Source: an uncultured Bacteroidales bacterium
GTDB lineage: Bacteria > Bacteroidota > Bacteroidia > Bacteroidales > Paludibacteraceae
Length of the DNA stretch: 36,785 nucleotides
NCBI GenBank assembly: GCA_902792535.1
Contig: CADAZU010000007.1
Coordinates: forward strand, 69,968-106,752
Direction of reading: 5' to 3'
Made by a program: the position numbers and the translations under genes. The notes beneath the pieces are model-generated. The model did not search any database. It was not told the origin of the DNA and worked only from the letters and a program-made list of their open reading frames with translations. Positions 21,859 to 30,110 of the stretch are shown one piece after another; position 1 is the first letter of the stretch, and each line of letters begins with the position of its first letter.

Positions 21859-23514
21859 ATGAAACGATTCTTACTCCTCTGCCCGCTGTTTATCGCTGCA
21901 ATGTCCCTTTCTGCCGTAAACTACTGTGCTTCCTCCTCATGGGGCTATGCCGGAACGGCTGTCACCGGAGGCGGCAATGCCACTCCCACATTGGTCAGTT
22001 CCGAGAGCGAGTTGATCTCCGCGCTCAGCAAAAGCAACCGCGTTATTATCATCACGCAGGATATTACCGTCACAAACCATATCAGCACGGACAAGGACAA
22101 CCTGACCATTATGGCGTTGCCGGGAAAGAAGCTGATTTCCAACCAGCAGAACCAATCCAACTCAGGTATTCTATACCTCAAGGGAAACAACCTCCTGCTG
22201 CGCAACCTCACTTTTGAGGGTCCGGGTGCCTATGACTGCGACGGATGGGACAACCTCTGCTTGGACAAAGCCACTAATGTATGGGTGGACCATTGCGATT
22301 TCCAAGACGGTTGCGACGGTAATTTCGATATCAAAGGCACTTCGGACAACATCACCGTCACATGGTGCCGTTTCCGCTATCTCAAAGCGCCCAGAGCAGG
22401 TGGATCCGGTGGAGCGGATGACCACCGTTTCTCCAATCTCATCGGTTCGGGATCCAAAGACAAACCTTCCGATGGCACATACAACGTAACCTATGGTTTC
22501 TGCTGGTGGGACGAGGGCTGCAAGCAGCGCATGACACGTTGCCGCAACTGCGAACTCCATTTCCTCAACTGCTACTGGAACTCCTCTGTAGCGGACTACT
22601 ATGTCGGACCGGAGAACGCCAAATGTTACTTCGAAGGCTGTACCTTTGCCGGAAGTGCCAATAGTGCCTCCAAGATATGGAGTGACTCATACGGAGGCGA
22701 CACGAATCGCTGCACCTTCGTCAACTGCACCGGCAAACTGCCGTCTAACTCCTCCACACCGGTTGCAGCTCCTACTTACACGTACGACCAACTGACCGCC
22801 GCGGTGGCAAAGAACTACGTCACCAACGCTTGCGGAGCAGGTGCCACACTCACAGTCACCAATACCGCCGAGGTTTCTTCTTCATGCGACAGCGAAAAAC
22901 AAGGACAAGGAGGTGAAGGCGGACAAGGACAAGGCGGCGAAGCGACCATCGTAAGCGGAGACTGCTGCGTGGATCTCAGTTTGGGCGAAGAACCATCGGT
23001 CGCCAACGGAGGTATTCCCGCGGAATTCAGCCAACTATCGATAGTGGCATCACTCAACGCCGGCAAAGGTTCCAAATGGGATCAGGGATTTCTGCATATG
23101 GGAGCCAACAGCGACTACATCACCTTCGATTTTTCGGCATACAATGCCACTATTACTGCCGTTTCCTTTGATGTCACCATCCCAACATGGACGGCGACGA
23201 ACAACACGATCGCTTATCATTGGAACACTAACGAAAACAGCAGTTATACTATCTCCAGTGAGGAGAAAGAGACCGTTTCTCTGACCGCTCCCGCGAACGC
23301 CACTTCTTTCACCATCCAGCGTTCCGCCGGCAAGGGCACACGGATCTCCGAAGTATGCTTCACCCTGCAAGCAGCACAAACTCCGGAACCAACAGAAAAT
23401 CTCCTTCCTTCTGCTGAAAAGACCTCCCCCGCACATAAAATAATTCGCGGAGGACAATTACTCATCCTCCGCGATAACAAAGCCTTCAATATCTTAGGCT
23501 CCCGCGTGTATTAA
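21859..23514 (+). CDS. Secreted pectate lyase (PL1 family) with C-terminal extra domain and T9SS-like sorting end
   Basis: A 551-residue protein. A signal peptide (about 1-19) precedes a PL1 right-handed beta-helix catalytic domain (about 24-330). '[23 protein letters not shown]'-type residues (Asp144, Asp148, Asp153) give the calcium site, and '[20 protein letters not shown]' carries the catalytic basic residues. A Gly/Gln linker (348-361) leads to a beta-sandwich-like domain of unknown role (about 365-505). The final 28 residues ('[20 protein letters not shown]' then GSRVY) resemble the conserved end of T9SS cargo, so export by the T9SS encoded here is plausible. It cleaves pectic polygalacturonate by beta-elimination (family knowledge). 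Its stop overlaps that of frdB on the other strand. Confidence 0.86.
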   Translation: MKRFLLLCPLFIAAMSLSAVNYCASSSWGYAGTAVTGGGNATPTLVSSESELISALSKSNRVIIITQDITVTNHISTDKDNLTIMALPGKKLISNQQNQSNSGILYLKGNNLLLRNLTFEGPGAYDCDGWDNLCLDKATNVWVDHCDFQDGCDGNFDIKGTSDNITVTWCRFRYLKAPRAGGSGGADDHRFSNLIGSGSKDKPSDGTYNVTYGFCWWDEGCKQRMTRCRNCELHFLNCYWNSSVADYYVGPENAKCYFEGCTFAGSANSASKIWSDSYGGDTNRCTFVNCTGKLPSNSSTPVAAPTYTYDQLTAAVAKNYVTNACGAGATLTVTNTAEVSSSCDSEKQGQGGEGGQGQGGEATIVSGDCCVDLSLGEEPSVANGGIPAEFSQLSIVASLNAGKGSKWDQGFLHMGANSDYITFDFSAYNATITAVSFDVTIPTWTATNNTIAYHWNTNENSSYTISSEEKETVSLTAPANATSFTIQRSAGKGTRISEVCFTLQAAQTPEPTENLLPSAEKTSPAHKIIRGGQLLILRDNKAFNILGSRVY

Positions 23515-24266
23515 TCCTTAAACTTAGCTTTTAAGAATTCGCGGTTCAGTCTTGCTATATTAGCGAGGCTGACGCTCTTCGGGCACTCGGCAGCACAAGC
23601 GCCGGTGTTCGTACAGTTACCGAAACCGAGCTCATCCATCTTAGCCACCATCGCTTTGGCGCGAGCCGCAGCCTCAATCTTGCCTTGCGGCAGAAGAGCC
23701 AACTGGCTGACCTTGGCAGCCACAAACAGCATAGCACTTCCGTTCTTACAAGCCGCAGCGCACGCGCCGCAACCGATACAAGAAGCTGCATCCATTGCTT
23801 CGTCAGCTACGGGCTTCGGAATAGGAATTGCATTTGCGTCAGGCACACCGCCGGTGTTAACACTCACGAATCCGCCGGCCTGCATGATCTTGTCATACGC
23901 ACCGCGATCCACCATCAGGTCTTTGATTACAGGGAACGCACGGCTGCGCCACGGTTCAACGGTGATGGTCTCGCCGTCGTGGAACTTACGCATATGCAGC
24001 TGACAAGTCGTGATCGCGCTGTCTGGTCCGTGCGGGTGACCGTTGACGTACATCGAGCACATACCGCAGATACCCTCGCGGCAATCGTGATCGTACGTCA
24101 CAGGATCCTTGTGCTCGGCGATGAGCTGCTCGTTCAGGATATCAATCATCTCCAGGAACGAAGCGCCTTGGAATACATGTTTCAGCTCATAGGTCTCAAA
24201 ATGACCTTGAGCTTTGGGGCCGGCCTGACGCCATACCCGTACTTTAATATCAATATACTGATCCAT
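23511..24266 (-). CDS. frdB: Fumarate reductase/succinate dehydrogenase iron-sulfur subunit
   Basis: A 251-residue electron-transfer subunit between the flavoprotein and the membrane cytochrome. The plant-type [2Fe-2S] site is '[15 protein letters not shown]'. The [4Fe-4S]/[3Fe-4S] region is '[17 protein letters not shown]' and '[13 protein letters not shown]'. I use the ATG at 24266 ([14 protein letters not shown]); the TTG at 24278 lies in the repeat array between frdA and frdB. This is the third gene of the frdC-frdA-frdB operon. It is convergent with the pectate lyase gene, overlapping it by 4 nt with no terminator between. Confidence 0.96.
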   Translation of the reverse strand: MDQYIDIKVRVWRQAGPKAQGHFETYELKHVFQGASFLEMIDILNEQLIAEHKDPVTYDHDCREGICGMCSMYVNGHPHGPDSAITTCQLHMRKFHDGETITVEPWRSRAFPVIKDLMVDRGAYDKIMQAGGFVSVNTGGVPDANAIPIPKPVADEAMDAASCIGCGACAAACKNGSAMLFVAAKVSQLALLPQGKIEAAARAKAMVAKMDELGFGNCTNTGACAAECPKSVSLANIARLNREFLKAKFKD

Positions 24267-24270
24267 ATTA

Positions 24271-24298
24271 ATTGTCAATTATCAATTATCAATTCTTA
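24271..24298. repeat. Heptanucleotide array at the frdA-frdB junction
   Basis: Four 7-nt units: ATTGTCA, ATTATCA, ATTATCA, ATTCTTA. It spans the frdA stop and the spacer before the frdB ATG, and is the same family as the array inside the flippase-like gene (33016-33050). Confidence 0.82.
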
Positions 24299-26412
24299 TA
24301 ATTACGGGTCTTTCTCTCGGTAAACTCGTAATCCAAAGGCTCTTTGATGAGTTGCGGCTCTTGGTCCTCACCCATGTATTTCCAGCAGCCAACATAGCTG
24401 AACTTGTCGTCCTGACGCAGTGCCTCGCCTTCCGGCGTCTGGTATTCCTCGCGGAAGTGACCACCGCAGCTCTCCTCGCGATGGAGTGCATCTACTGCCA
24501 TCAGACGGCCAATCTCGATAAAGTCCGCCAGACGGAGCGCTTTCTCCAACTCGTTGTTCAGGCTGTTTGCCTCACCCGGAATATAGACGTTGGTCCAGAA
24601 CTCTTTCTTGATGGCGTCGATCTTCGCGATACCTTCTTTCAAGCCCTCTGCGGTACGTCCCATGCCGACGAAATCCCACATAACGAGACCCAGCTCTTTA
24701 TGGATCGAATCAACAGAACGCTTTCCTTGAATAGCCATCAGCTTGTCGATCTTAGCCTGCACAGCTTTCTCCGCCTCAGCAAACTCCGGCAGGTCAGTAC
24801 TCATACGCGGCACGCCGATCTGGTCTGCGAGGTAATTCTGGATCGTATAAGGCAGTACGAAATAGCCGTCAGCGAGACCTTGCATCAACGCCGAAGCACC
24901 CAGACGGTTTGCTCCATGGTCGGAGAAGTTCGCCTCGCCGATACAGAACAGACCCTTGACAGATGTCTGCAGCTCGTAGTCCACCCAGATACCACCCATC
25001 GTATAGTGGATAGCCGGGAAGATCATCATCGGGTTCTCGTACGGGTTCTCGTCCACGATCTTCTCGTACATCTGGAACAGGTTACCGTATTTCTGTGCCA
25101 CAACGTCCTTACCCAGACGCTGGATAGCCTCGCTGAAATCCAGGAACACAGCCAGACCGGTGTTGTTCACGCCGTAGCCCTTGTCGCAACGCTCTTTGGC
25201 GGCACGCGAAGCTACGTCACGCGGAACGAGGTTTCCGAATGCCGGATAGCGACGCTCCAAGTAGTAATCGCGATCCTCTTCAGGGATGTCGCGTCCTTTG
25301 ATCTCGCCTGCTTGCAGACGTTTTGCGTCCTCCAGTTTCTTCGGCACCCAGATACGTCCGTCGTTACGCAATGACTCACTCATCAACGTCAGCTTACTCT
25401 GGAAATCACCATGCTTCGGAATACAGGTCGGGTGGATCTGTGCGTAGCAGGGGTTAGCGAAATAGGCACCGTGGCGGTACATCTGCATAGCAGCCGAACC
25501 GTTACTTGCCATCGCGTTGGTGGAGAGGAAGAACGTGTTTCCGTAACCGCCCGAACCAACTACCACCGCGTGAGCGAAGAAGCGCTCAATACGGCCGGTA
25601 ACGAGGTTACGGGCGATGATACCGCGTGCGCGTTTCTCGCCGTTCTCATCGGCGATGAGCACGATATCCAGCATCTCGTAACGGGTGTACATCTTCACTT
25701 TGCCCTTGCCGATCTGGCGGCTCAATGCGCTGTATGCACCCAGCAGCAACTGCTGTCCGGTCTGACCCTTTGCGTAGAAGGTACGGGATACCTGTGCGCC
25801 ACCGAAAGAACGGTTGTCCAGCAGACCTCCGTACTCGCGTGCAAAAGGAACGCCTTGTGCCACACACTGGTCGATGATGTTATTACTTACCTCTGCCAGA
25901 CGATATACGTTCGCCTCACGGGCACGATAGTCACCACCCTTGATCGTATCATAATACAGACGATAAACACTGTCACCGTCGTTCTGGTAGTTCTTCGCAG
26001 CGTTGATACCACCCTGCGCAGCAATCGAGTGCGCACGGCGCGGACTGTCCTGAATACAGAAGTTCAGTACGTTGAATCCCATCTCTGCAAGGGACGCAGC
26101 AGCCGATGCACCGGCAAGACCCGTTCCCACAACAATAATGTCCAAACGACGTTTGTTAGCCGGGTTCACCAGCTTCTGGTGGTTCTTGTAATTGGTCCAT
26201 TTCAGCTCCAGCGGACCCTCAGGAATCTTAGCGTCCTTAGGAGTAATAACCGGCGTGGTTGCCTCTTTGTAGGCTTCTGCGGCTGCTGACTGAACCTGCT
26301 CGGTCACTTCTGCAGCCTTGTCCACTACTGCCTCGGCTGCTTCCAGCACTGCTCCGGCTGCTTTTACTGCTACTTTTTTCGCAGCTTCAATTATCTCTTC
26401 TTTCTTTGCCAT
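24289..26412 (-). CDS. frdA: Fumarate reductase/succinate dehydrogenase flavoprotein subunit with N-terminal Ala-rich extension
   Basis: A 707-residue FAD enzyme that interconverts fumarate and succinate. The FAD Rossmann motif is '[17 protein letters not shown]' (about residues 91-107). '[20 protein letters not shown]' carries the His that binds FAD covalently. '[11 protein letters not shown]' and '[11 protein letters not shown]' are active-site blocks. Homologues begin close to 'KIPEGPL'; here about 55 residues of Ala/Glu/Lys-rich helix precede it ('[20 protein letters not shown]'), with 11-residue-like periodicity. I chose the ATG at 26412; a TTG three codons upstream is less likely. Confidence 0.96.
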   Translation of the reverse strand: MAKKEEIIEAAKKVAVKAAGAVLEAAEAVVDKAAEVTEQVQSAAAEAYKEATTPVITPKDAKIPEGPLELKWTNYKNHQKLVNPANKRRLDIIVVGTGLAGASAAASLAEMGFNVLNFCIQDSPRRAHSIAAQGGINAAKNYQNDGDSVYRLYYDTIKGGDYRAREANVYRLAEVSNNIIDQCVAQGVPFAREYGGLLDNRSFGGAQVSRTFYAKGQTGQQLLLGAYSALSRQIGKGKVKMYTRYEMLDIVLIADENGEKRARGIIARNLVTGRIERFFAHAVVVGSGGYGNTFFLSTNAMASNGSAAMQMYRHGAYFANPCYAQIHPTCIPKHGDFQSKLTLMSESLRNDGRIWVPKKLEDAKRLQAGEIKGRDIPEEDRDYYLERRYPAFGNLVPRDVASRAAKERCDKGYGVNNTGLAVFLDFSEAIQRLGKDVVAQKYGNLFQMYEKIVDENPYENPMMIFPAIHYTMGGIWVDYELQTSVKGLFCIGEANFSDHGANRLGASALMQGLADGYFVLPYTIQNYLADQIGVPRMSTDLPEFAEAEKAVQAKIDKLMAIQGKRSVDSIHKELGLVMWDFVGMGRTAEGLKEGIAKIDAIKKEFWTNVYIPGEANSLNNELEKALRLADFIEIGRLMAVDALHREESCGGHFREEYQTPEGEALRQDDKFSYVGCWKYMGEDQEPQLIKEPLDYEFTERKTRNYKN

Positions 26413-26414
26413 AA

Positions 26415-26446
26415 TTTTCAAATCGTCAAATTTTCAAATCTTCAAA
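26415..26446. repeat. 8-nt array at the frdC-frdA junction
   Basis: Four 8-nt units: TTTTCAAA, TCGTCAAA, TTTTCAAA, TCTTCAAA. It fills the 37-nt gap between the frdC stop and the frdA ATG. Confidence 0.82.
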
Positions 26447-26449
26447 TTC

Positions 26450-27145
26450 TCATGCGCACAGCATTCCGATTCCCATCCCCAGATAGTACAGAACAACGAC
26501 CGTAAACGGCAGGATGGCAAGAGTAGCCACAACGGTAGAGATCACTTCTACGCGTTTCTGCCATTTCAGGTTGTTCAGACCCATAGAGGTCATAGCCGAA
26601 CCCACACCGTGATTCAGGTGGAGCCACAGCACTACAAACCACAGCAGATACAGCACGCAGTACACCTGACCCCATACCGGAGTGGAGAACAGTTCCTTTA
26701 CATACGCTGCGCCGTTCTGCGGGTCAAACATACCGGTCTCGATACCGGTCAGCTCCGCAAACTGCATCTTGAACCAGAAATTGTAGAGGTGGAGGCAGAC
26801 GAAACCAAGGATGATGAAGCCCAGAACAAGCATGTTCTCCGACTCCCAAGTCACACCTTGTTTCTTCGCGCGAACCTCATAACGGTCATTACCGCGAGCT
26901 GCACGGTTCTGGATGGTCAGATACAGACCGTAGCAGAAATGAACCAGCACCAGGAAGGCAATTCCCAGCGAGCCGATCACTGCGTACCAGTTAGCGCCAA
27001 GCAAACGGCAAATAGTGTTGTACGCCTCTTCGCTGAACACCAGCGCAAGGTTCATACAACCGTGAAAAAGCAGGAACAGCACTAATGCCGCTCCACTGAG
27101 GGCCATTACGAACTTACGGCCGACAGATGAATCTTTTAACCACAT
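26450..27145 (-). CDS. frdC: Fumarate reductase/succinate dehydrogenase cytochrome b subunit
   Basis: A 231-residue membrane anchor with five helices that binds heme b and passes electrons between the quinone pool and the soluble subunits. Helix-borne histidines are visible in 'LLFHGCMNLALVF', 'LVHFCYGLYLT', 'CLHLYNFWFKM' and 'LWLHLNHGVGSAM', as in the single-polypeptide type found in Bacteroides and Wolinella. It is the first gene of its operon, with a promoter at 27206-27237 and a leader of about 55 nt. The operon is central to fumarate respiration, a main succinate-producing route in this order. Confidence 0.95.
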   Translation of the reverse strand: MWLKDSSVGRKFVMALSGAALVLFLLFHGCMNLALVFSEEAYNTICRLLGANWYAVIGSLGIAFLVLVHFCYGLYLTIQNRAARGNDRYEVRAKKQGVTWESENMLVLGFIILGFVCLHLYNFWFKMQFAELTGIETGMFDPQNGAAYVKELFSTPVWGQVYCVLYLLWFVVLWLHLNHGVGSAMTSMGLNNLKWQKRVEVISTVVATLAILPFTVVVLYYLGMGIGMLCA

Positions 27146-27205
27146 AAAGATTGATTGTTTTTTAATGAATTATTTAATTATTGTGTGTGCTATACAAATC
27201 GGCTG

Positions 27206-27237
27206 CAAATTTACTGCTTTTTTTTGATATACGCAAG
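27206..27237 (-). promoter_or_regulatory. Promoter of the frdCAB operon (divergent pair with porQ)
   Basis: Minus strand: CTTG (27237-27234), 20 nt, TAAATTTG (27213-27206). It lies back to back with the porQ promoter, with 53 nt between the two -7 boxes. Confidence 0.8.
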
Positions 27238-27242
27238 AAAAA

Positions 27243-27274
27243 TTTGCATATATGCAATTTTTGTTGTAATTTTG
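27243..27274 (+). promoter_or_regulatory. Promoter of porQ-cmk-ispH
   Basis: TTTG (27243-27246), 20 nt, TAATTTTG (27267-27274). The -33 element begins a TTGCATATATGCAA palindrome also present at the 33.7-kb divergent promoter. The predicted start is near 27279-27281. Confidence 0.84.
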
Positions 27275-27298
27275 CACCCGATTTTAAAATGCGGTAGT

Positions 27299-28405
27299 GT
27301 GGACATTAGCAGAAAAATAGTAACGCTGATCCTGTGTACTTTGTCCCTTTGTACATTTGGCCAGGTGTCAAGCGCAGGACGGTCGGTGTTCTCATTTATG
27401 AGTCTGCCGACCTCGTCGCGTCTGAACGCGCTTGGCGGATCGAACGTCTCCCTCAGCGACGGAGACATCTCGATGGGTATGTGCAACCCTGCCCTGCTCC
27501 ATGCCAACAGCCACATGAACCTCCAACTCAACTACTCCTATTACCTGCCCGGAACGATGTTCGGCTCTGCCCTCTACGGACATAATTTCGGAGAAGCCAA
27601 GGGCTTGCGCAAGGAGGGAACGGAAGAAGGCGAGCCGCAGAAACCGAATTATTTTGCAGTCGGAATTCACTATCTGGACTATGGGCGGATGAAATATGCG
27701 GACGAGAACGGCGTACAGACCGGCGGCAGTTTCGGCGCACGCGACATCCTCATTGATATCATGTACGCGCGCCAGTTGGGACGCATGTTCAAGGTCGGAG
27801 TCACCCTCAAACCCGTCTATTCGATCTACGAGAGTTACAGTTCTTTCGCCATCGGAGCAGATGTCGGAGCGCATTTCCAGACACTCGACTCCACCTTCCA
27901 GATGGGCTTGGTCTTGCAGAACATCGGATGGCAGATCAAGAGTTTCTATTCCTCCGAAGACGGAACCGGGCATGAGATGCTGCCGCTGAACCTGCAACTC
28001 GGACTCACGTACCGCGTCAAGCACGCGCCGCTGCGTTTCCATCTCCAGATCCACAACATGCAGACTTGGTATCTGAACTACGAATGGACCAGTCTGGACA
28101 AGAGTCCCACGACCGGCGAGATCCTCCCGCACGACGTCAAATGGTACGACATGCTCTTCCGCCATACGATTTGGAGTATCGAAGTAGTGCCCAAGAGCGA
28201 GAAATTCTATATCGCCTTCAGTTATAACCACCGCCGCAGAGCGGAACTGCAACTGACCGACCAGAAATCGCTGGCAGGTTTTGCGCTCGGTGTGGGTGTC
28301 AAGATCAAACAGGCACGCGTCGGATTCGCAATCAGCCAACTCACCAAGTCCAATTTCTCCTACCAAGTGGGTCTGACATTGGACATCAATTCACTAATGA
28401 AATAA
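27299..28405 (+). CDS. porQ: Type IX secretion protein PorQ
   Basis: A 368-residue outer-membrane barrel protein. Its mature start ('SVFSFMSLPTSSRLNALGGSNVSLSDGDIS', then 'MCNPALLHANSHMNLQLNY') is the PorQ signature. PorQ forms part of the T9SS attachment complex at the outer membrane. I place the start at the GTG at 27299, because the promoter fixes transcription at about 27280, no in-frame ATG follows early enough, and this gives a clean signal peptide ending FGQ. Part of the signal peptide is encoded by an 8-nt tandem array. porQ-cmk-ispH is a recurrent Bacteroidetes gene order. Confidence 0.9.
   Translation: MDISRKIVTLILCTLSLCTFGQVSSAGRSVFSFMSLPTSSRLNALGGSNVSLSDGDISMGMCNPALLHANSHMNLQLNYSYYLPGTMFGSALYGHNFGEAKGLRKEGTEEGEPQKPNYFAVGIHYLDYGRMKYADENGVQTGGSFGARDILIDIMYARQLGRMFKVGVTLKPVYSIYESYSSFAIGADVGAHFQTLDSTFQMGLVLQNIGWQIKSFYSSEDGTGHEMLPLNLQLGLTYRVKHAPLRFHLQIHNMQTWYLNYEWTSLDKSPTTGEILPHDVKWYDMLFRHTIWSIEVVPKSEKFYIAFSYNHRRRAELQLTDQKSLAGFALGVGVKIKQARVGFAISQLTKSNFSYQVGLTLDINSLMK
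27332..27363. repeat. 8-nt array inside the PorQ signal peptide
   Basis: Units CTGTGTAC, TTTGTCCC, TTTGTACA, TTTGGCCA encode the hydrophobic core LCTLSLCTFGQ. They are related to arrays at 30076-30110 and 33791-33825. Confidence 0.68.
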
Positions 28406-28406
28406 G

Positions 28407-28447
28407 AAAATTGTCAAATGGTAAATAGTAAATTGTCAAATCGTAAA
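28407..28447. repeat. Degenerate 7/8-nt repeat at the porQ-cmk junction
   Basis: Units around GTCAAATG, GTAAATA, GTAAATT, GTCAAATC, GTAAACT run from the porQ stop into the first codons of cmk, which encode the extra N-terminal residues VNSKLSNRKL. Confidence 0.6.
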
Positions 28448-29113
28448 CTGATCGTTGCTATAGACGGCTATTCGTCGTGCGGCAAATCGACGATCGCCAA
28501 AGCGCTGGCTTCGTACGCCGGCTACACATACGTGGACACGGGCGCTATGTATCGCGCCATCGCTTTATACACGCTCCGCAACAACCTCTGGGACGATGCC
28601 TCAATCATCGCTGCTCTGCCTCAGATAGAGGTCGGCTTTGTGCTCGCAAACGGCGCGCAGCACGTCACCCTCAACGGCGAAGACGTAGAACCCTTCATCC
28701 GCACGCTGGAGGTGGGCAATACCGCCAGCCGCGTTTCGGCAATCAAAGAAGTAAGGGCGTTCCTCGTGGCGCAGCAGCAGAAGATGGGCGTCTCCAAAGG
28801 CATCGTCATGGACGGACGCGACATCGGAACGGTCGTCTTCCCGCAGGCGGAACTAAAACTCTTCCTCACTGCCAGCCCGGAGGTGCGTGCGCAACGGCGC
28901 TTTGACGAACTGGTTGCCAAGGGCGAAAAGCCCGATTTTGCTGCCGTTCTGGCTGACGTGAACGACCGCGACTACCGCGACACCCACCGCGCAGAAAGTC
29001 CGCTCCGCCAAGCCGAAGATGCCATCGTCGTGGACAACAGTTTCATGACCCGCGAACAACAAATGGAACTGATATACAAGTTGTTCAACGATACTCTAGA
29101 TAAACTAGTTTAA
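28418..29113 (+). CDS. cmk: Cytidylate kinase
   Basis: A 231-residue enzyme that phosphorylates CMP and dCMP. The P-loop is 'IDGYSSCGKSTIAKALA'; 'YVDTGAMYRAIALY' and 'IVMDGRDIGTVVFPQAELKLFLTAS' are the nucleotide-binding blocks, and 'RDYRDTHRAESPL' lies in the lid region. The start ATG at 28418 falls in repeat DNA, so the first ten residues are repeat-derived. It lies 12 nt after porQ; its stop is inside a 9-nt array that bridges to ispH. Confidence 0.96.
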   Translation: MVNSKLSNRKLIVAIDGYSSCGKSTIAKALASYAGYTYVDTGAMYRAIALYTLRNNLWDDASIIAALPQIEVGFVLANGAQHVTLNGEDVEPFIRTLEVGNTASRVSAIKEVRAFLVAQQQKMGVSKGIVMDGRDIGTVVFPQAELKLFLTASPEVRAQRRFDELVAKGEKPDFAAVLADVNDRDYRDTHRAESPLRQAEDAIVVDNSFMTREQQMELIYKLFNDTLDKLV

Positions 29114-29158
29114 CTAATTCTACTATATCTACTAGTTATACTAGATTGACTATAATGA
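29096..29158. repeat. 9-nt CTAG array bridging cmk and ispH
   Basis: Seven exact 9-nt steps: CTAGATAAA, CTAGTTTAA, CTAATTCTA, CTATATCTA, CTAGTTATA, CTAGATTGA, CTATAATGA. It contains the cmk stop (29111-29113) and the ispH start ATG (29155). Confidence 0.88.
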
Positions 29159-30072
29159 CGATTTCTATTGATTCCCATAGTGGTTTTTGCTTCGGCGTGA
29201 CGCGCGCGATTGAAGCGGCAGAAAGCGAACTGAACAACGGTCCGCTTTATTGCTTGGGCGACATCGTGCATAACGGACAAGAGGTCAAGCGGCTGGAGAT
29301 CAAAGGCTTACAGACGATCGACTACGACGACTTGCGGACGCTGCCTTCCCATTCGCGCGTGCTCCTTCGGGCGCACGGTGAGCCGCCAAGCACCTATTGG
29401 ATCGCGCAGCAACGGGGCATCGAAATCATCGATGCCACTTGTCCGGTGGTAAAGAAACTCCAAGACCGTATTCGCGCCTGCTACGAAACCCACAAGAACG
29501 ATGAACCGCAACCGCCGCAGATCGTCATTTACGGCAAACCCGGACACGCTGAAGTGATCGGTCTCCAAGGGCAGACCAACAACACCGCCATCGTCATCGA
29601 GTCCGCCGACCAACTCGACCGCCTCGATTTCACGCGACCGATCTATCTCTTCTCGCAAACCACCAAATCCGTCGAAGGTTTCAACGCCCTCGTCGAAGCA
29701 ATCAAATCTCGCCTAAACAAGGTCTCTCCCCTTGTGGGGGAGCCGGAGGGGGTTTCCGCCTCTTTCGAATACCATGACACCATCTGCCGCAATGTAGCAA
29801 ACCGCGTAGCGGAGTTGCAGGCTTTCGCTCGCGCCAACGACATCGTGCTCTTCGTCGGTGGCTCCAAGTCCTCCAATGCGCGCGTTCTATACGAAAAATG
29901 TGTCGAGGCGAACCCCAACACACTTTTCATCTCCTCCCCCGACGAGCTCGAAGAAAAACTTTCAACTTTCAACTTTCAACTTTCAACTCTCAAAGTTGGC
30001 ATCTGCGGCGCCACCTCCACGCCTCTCTGGCTGATGGAACAAGTAAGGGACAAGCTCGCGCTCATCCCTTAA
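29155..30072 (+). CDS. ispH: 4-hydroxy-3-methylbut-2-enyl diphosphate reductase
   Basis: A 305-residue [4Fe-4S] enzyme, the last step of the MEP isoprenoid pathway. The cluster cysteines are Cys12 ('HSGFCFGV'), the Cys in 'DATCPVVKK' and the Cys in 'VGICGATSTP'. 'LLRAHGEPP' and 'GKPGHAEVIG' carry substrate-binding His residues. I use the ATG at 29155; an upstream TTG is in the repeat array. Two repeat-derived insertions are visible: 'NKVSPLVGEPEGVS' before 'FEYHDTICRNVANR', and 'LSTFNFQLSTLK' just before the last cysteine. The product feeds undecaprenyl phosphate, tying it loosely to uppP. Confidence 0.96.
   Translation: MTISIDSHSGFCFGVTRAIEAAESELNNGPLYCLGDIVHNGQEVKRLEIKGLQTIDYDDLRTLPSHSRVLLRAHGEPPSTYWIAQQRGIEIIDATCPVVKKLQDRIRACYETHKNDEPQPPQIVIYGKPGHAEVIGLQGQTNNTAIVIESADQLDRLDFTRPIYLFSQTTKSVEGFNALVEAIKSRLNKVSPLVGEPEGVSASFEYHDTICRNVANRVAELQAFARANDIVLFVGGSKSSNARVLYEKCVEANPNTLFISSPDELEEKLSTFNFQLSTLKVGICGATSTPLWLMEQVRDKLALIP
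29724..29752. repeat. GC-rich inverted-repeat element inserted in ispH
   Basis: CTCCCC (29726-29731) and GGGGAG (29737-29742) form perfect 6-bp arms with loop TTGTG, followed by CCGGAGGGGG. It encodes the extra loop LVGEPEG. It looks like a dispersed palindromic element captured in frame. Confidence 0.58.
29957..29991. repeat. AACTTTC heptanucleotide array inside ispH
   Basis: Four AACTTTC units followed by AACTCTC, in frame, encode residues LSTFNFQLSTL immediately before the third cluster cysteine region. Confidence 0.88.
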
Positions 30073-30075
30073 CCT

Positions 30076-30110
30076 TTGTACATTGTACTTTGTCCCTTGG
30101 TACTTTACCT
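30076..30110. repeat. TTGTACT-type heptanucleotide array at the ispH-malQ junction
   Basis: Five 7-nt units TTGTACA, TTGTACT, TTGTCCC, TTGGTAC, TTTACCT fill the gap between two convergent genes and overlap the malQ stop codon. No terminator hairpin is seen here. Confidence 0.75.

Noticed and set aside
24352-26289. Two long plus-strand frames opposite frdA
   Set aside because: Both are antisense to the highly conserved FrdA sequence; codon bias of the real gene keeps the opposite frame open.
27289-27291. ATG as a possible porQ start
   Set aside because: It is out of frame with the PorQ reading frame; the GTG at 27299 is in frame and gives a good signal peptide.
27392-28366. Minus-strand frame of 324 codons opposite porQ
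   Set aside because: Antisense to PorQ, which has a promoter, a signal peptide and family motifs.
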